The notes beneath the pieces were generated by a model. It had not been told where the DNA came from. It worked only from the letters and a program-made list of their open reading frames with translations, and made no database searches. From contig JBBIUI010000017.1 of NCBI GenBank assembly GCA_037440385.1, forward strand, positions 1 to 33,474: a stretch of 33,474 nucleotides of DNA, read 5' to 3'. Shown here one piece after another: positions 31,641-33,474 of this stretch. Positions within the stretch are counted from its first letter, which is position 1. Each line of letters begins with the position of its first letter. The translations under genes and the position numbers were made by a program. Origin of the DNA: CG2-30-68-42 sp037440385. GTDB taxonomy: Bacteria > Pseudomonadota > Gammaproteobacteria > Burkholderiales > Rhodocyclaceae.

Positions 31641-32468
31641 TCATCGAGCCGGCGCAGCGGCCGGTGCCGGCGTCGCCGCCGTGCCGGTGTCGCCGAAGAC
31701 GTAGCTTTCCATCGACAGCGTGCCGTGCGTCATGCCACCGTCGAGGATTTCCACTGCCGTGTTTTCGCCCGCGGCCGCTGCGGCAAACGGCAGTGGCAGG
31801 TAGTGATCGGCGGTCGGATGCGCGCGGCGTGCGTGCGGTGCGGCGCTTCGGTAATCGAGTAACGCCTTGCGGTCGCCGCGCAGCAGCGCATCGCGCACCC
31901 AGTCGACGAACAGCGATGCGTAGCCCGCATCGACGCGGCCGCGCTCCAGCCTGAACTCCGCCAGATTGTGTGTCAGGCTTCCCGAGCCCATGATGAGGAT
32001 GCCCTCCTCGGCCAGCGGCGCGAGCACACTGCCCAGCTGCCAGGCGCCGGCGGGGTCGAGCCCGGCCGGCATGGACAGCGGCACGACCGGCACGTCCGCG
32101 CCCGGGTACAGGTGCATCAGCGGAACCCACACACCGTGGTCCAGTCCGCGCCCCGGATCGAGGCGAACGCTGCGTCCGGCGGCTTCGAGCAGCCCGCGGG
32201 CGGCGAGGGCGACGTCCGGGGCACCCGGCGCCGGGTACTGCAACGCGTAGAGCCCGGAGGGAAAGCCGCCGAAGTCGTGTATCGTCCCCGGCCTGGTATC
32301 GGTCCCGAGCGTGAGCTCCGCCGTCATCCAGTGCGCAGAGAGCACGAGGACGGCCCGCGGCTTGCTGAGCCGCCTGCCGAGTCCGGCGAGCAGCGCTGCG
32401 GCGCGGCTGTGCTCCAGCGCGAAGGTCGGAGCCCCGTGTGAAACGAAAAGGGAAGGCAGGCGCGGCAT
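31641..32468 (-). CDS. DODA-type extradiol aromatic ring-opening dioxygenase (YgiD-like)
   Basis: A 275-aa member of the LigB/4,5-DOPA dioxygenase family, cytoplasmic metal-dependent enzymes that open catechol rings. FVSHGAPTFALE (His11), VLSAHW (His46), DFGGFP, LDHGVWVPLMHLYP, IMGSGSLTHNL and HPTADHYLPLPFA cover the conserved histidines expected to bind metal and substrate. E. coli YgiD is the nearest named relative; the natural substrate of most bacterial members is unknown. The ATG follows a near-perfect AGGAGG at six bases. It lies downstream of the chlorite-dismutase-like gene on the same strand but after a 388-base gap with its own possible promoter. Confidence 0.92.
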   Translation of the reverse strand: MPRLPSLFVSHGAPTFALEHSRAAALLAGLGRRLSKPRAVLVLSAHWMTAELTLGTDTRPGTIHDFGGFPSGLYALQYPAPGAPDVALAARGLLEAAGRSVRLDPGRGLDHGVWVPLMHLYPGADVPVVPLSMPAGLDPAGAWQLGSVLAPLAEEGILIMGSGSLTHNLAEFRLERGRVDAGYASLFVDWVRDALLRGDRKALLDYRSAAPHARRAHPTADHYLPLPFAAAAAGENTAVEILDGGMTHGTLSMESYVFGDTGTAATPAPAAAPAR

Positions 32469-32856
32469 GTTCGTCCTCCTGGAACGGTGGCACGGTGGCG
32501 CCGATCCGTCGCCGATTCGGCGCGAGTGTAGCGCCTCATCGGTGCCGGATCCGTTTTCCGGTTCGGCCTATGCTCATGGGATCCGTTGGCGCGGCGAGGA
32601 TTCCCGATTCCGCCGCCGGACCTTTCGGTCGGGGCTTGCGCCGGTCCCGCCGGGGTTCGTACCGTCGCCGGTGCGGCATCGAAGCGCAAACCCGCCCTCG
32701 GCGCGGACAGCTGGACGACCGCCCCCGTCGTCTCGACGCAGATGCGGCGACGTGAAGCGCGCGCGAGAACGTCGCATCGCCGGGATGCCGGCGGAGCGGC
32801 CTCCCGTCGATCGGCACGGCGCCGTCGCCGCGGTTTGCCGTCGGGCGACGTCCCCG
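32469..32856. other. 388-base gap between the dioxygenase and chlorite-dismutase-like genes
   Basis: No convincing gene is seen; the open frames here are arginine-rich shadows. It holds a perfect palindrome CGCCGA-T-TCGGCG (32510-32522). Next to it is a minus-strand TACACT (32530-32525) that could be the -10 of the dioxygenase gene; no good -35 is found. No clear terminator for the upstream gene is visible. Confidence 0.5.
32525..32530 (-). promoter_or_regulatory. candidate -10 element for the dioxygenase gene
   Basis: TACACT on the minus strand, about 57 bases before the dioxygenase ATG. The predicted start point falls inside the 13-base palindrome at 32510-32522, an operator-like position. 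The -35 region is poor. Confidence 0.3.
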
Positions 32857-33423
32857 TCAGGCATCCTCACGCACGAGCCGGATGTCGACCTCCCGCTCGA
32901 CATACTTCCATTCCTCGGTGGCCCGCAACGCGGCAAGCAGTTTGTCGAACGCCGTCTCATCATCCGGCGCGTACTCGAACCAGGCGAGGAAATCGAACGG
33001 CTCGTTTTCCGAGAGATCGCGGCAGTGATGGAGCCTTCGCGCCAATGCGGGAAAATGCTGGAGTCCAAGTCGCGCATGCTTCGACCGGTCTTCGAAGATG
33101 CGCTGGCGTTCGGCCTGTGGGAGTGCCCACCATGTCGCATTCTTGCGGATCGGGAGCAGCGCCGCGCGCGTAGCCTCCGGGCGTCCGAGCGCCGGCTGGC
33201 GGGCCAGCAGCTCGGTCCGTTCTTGCTCGCGAACCGCATACCGCTCGTTGCTGGTGATTCCGCGAAGGATCCAGTCCGCATGCCGATCGGATGGAATCTC
33301 CGAGCCAGAAGCGATGGCTATCTTTCTCGCCGCAGGCAGGGGCTCTCCAACCATTGCTTCCATTTTGACGATGCGCCAGGGGCCTGTGTCGCCACCCATG
33401 AATGAAAGCAATCGCGTGGACAT
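32857..33423 (-). CDS. chlorite dismutase family haem protein, short (lineage II-like)
   Basis: A 188-aa protein closely resembling the short chlorite dismutases such as that of Nitrobacter winogradskyi (comparison from memory). These haem b enzymes convert chlorite to chloride and O2. It begins STRLLSFMGGDTGPW. Shared segments include GRPEATRAALLPIRKNATWW (Trp98/99), IFEDRSKHARLGL with the expected proximal haem ligand His116, PALARRLHHCRD with the expected distal Arg129, and FDFLAWFEYAP followed by ALRATEEWKYVEREVDIRL. The His-Arg spacing of 13 equals that of the Nitrobacter enzyme. No signal peptide is seen, so it is cytoplasmic, unlike periplasmic lineage I enzymes. The ATG at 33423 follows AGAGGAG at good spacing. 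No chlorate or perchlorate reductase gene is in the window. Retention of the distal Arg argues for true chlorite activity over the HemQ or DyP relatives, but this is untested. Confidence 0.88.
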   Translation of the reverse strand: MSTRLLSFMGGDTGPWRIVKMEAMVGEPLPAARKIAIASGSEIPSDRHADWILRGITSNERYAVREQERTELLARQPALGRPEATRAALLPIRKNATWWALPQAERQRIFEDRSKHARLGLQHFPALARRLHHCRDLSENEPFDFLAWFEYAPDDETAFDKLLAALRATEEWKYVEREVDIRLVREDA

Positions 33424-33474
33424 AGCATTTCTCCTCTGATTTCCATCCCCGTGGACGCGCACCAGCGTGCGCTT

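Noticed and set aside
32469..32856. Possible small gene in the gap between the dioxygenase and chlorite-dismutase-like genes
   Set aside because: Open frames in this stretch are arginine- and proline-rich, extend antisense into real genes, and lack ribosome sites.
1..33474. CRISPR arrays, insertion sequences, phage or toxin-antitoxin genes
   Set aside because: I saw no regularly spaced repeats, transposase or integrase motifs, or terminal inverted repeats. The only non-mRNA gene found is tRNA-Gln.

Overview
The window is 33.5 kb of very GC-rich bacterial chromosome, densely packed with genes and short intergenic gaps. It contains no mobile elements, phage genes or CRISPR array. The gene content and order suggest a betaproteobacterium (Burkholderiales, Rhodocyclales or a relative). 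The clearest sign is the run TPR protein - lolB - ispE - tRNA-Gln - prs - rplY - pth - ychF. The rsmD-coaD-YfhL-type ferredoxin run, ftsY-ftsE-ftsX, and a CysB-type LysR regulator divergent from a siroheme reductase fit the same assignment. I cannot name a genus.

Region 1 (1-4.6 kb) is sulfur assimilation. A siroheme nitrite/sulfite reductase that runs off the left edge and a TauE/SafE permease form one operon, divergent from a CysB-like regulator; an EamA-type exporter follows. Region 2 (4.7-13.7 kb) looks like an acidic amino-acid module. It holds a large NAD-dependent glutamate dehydrogenase (about 1600 aa), a convergent gltIJKL-type ABC importer operon, and a divergent aspartate/glutamate racemase. 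Region 3 (13.7-16.7 kb) is envelope and division: dgkA, then ftsY-ftsE-ftsX on the minus strand. Region 4 (16.7-20.8 kb) is a plus-strand run of two paired M16 peptidase-like proteins (one with and one without the zinc motif), rsmD, coaD and a 2x[4Fe-4S] ferredoxin. Region 5 (20.8-23.7 kb, minus) holds mutM and a dynamin-like GTPase. Region 6 (23.7-31.5 kb, plus) is the conserved housekeeping run from the TPR protein to ychF plus a small lipoprotein. Region 7 (31.6-33.4 kb, minus) holds a 188-aa chlorite-dismutase-like haem protein and a DODA-type extradiol dioxygenase.

Most of the window is ordinary core genome, and I do not see a clear undescribed multi-gene system. Three points merit most attention. 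The chlorite dismutase homologue keeps the expected haem-pocket residues. The TPR lipoprotein gene is cut by a single in-frame TAG with the reading frame intact on both sides. The siroheme reductase carries two complete Cys-x5-Cys / Cys-x3-Cys ligand sets, one in each half. Several intergenic hairpins and short tandem repeats (gltI-gltJ, mutM-dynamin, prs-rplY, racD leader, TPR promoter) may be regulatory.

All assignments come from reading motifs and recalling family features. No database search was run.
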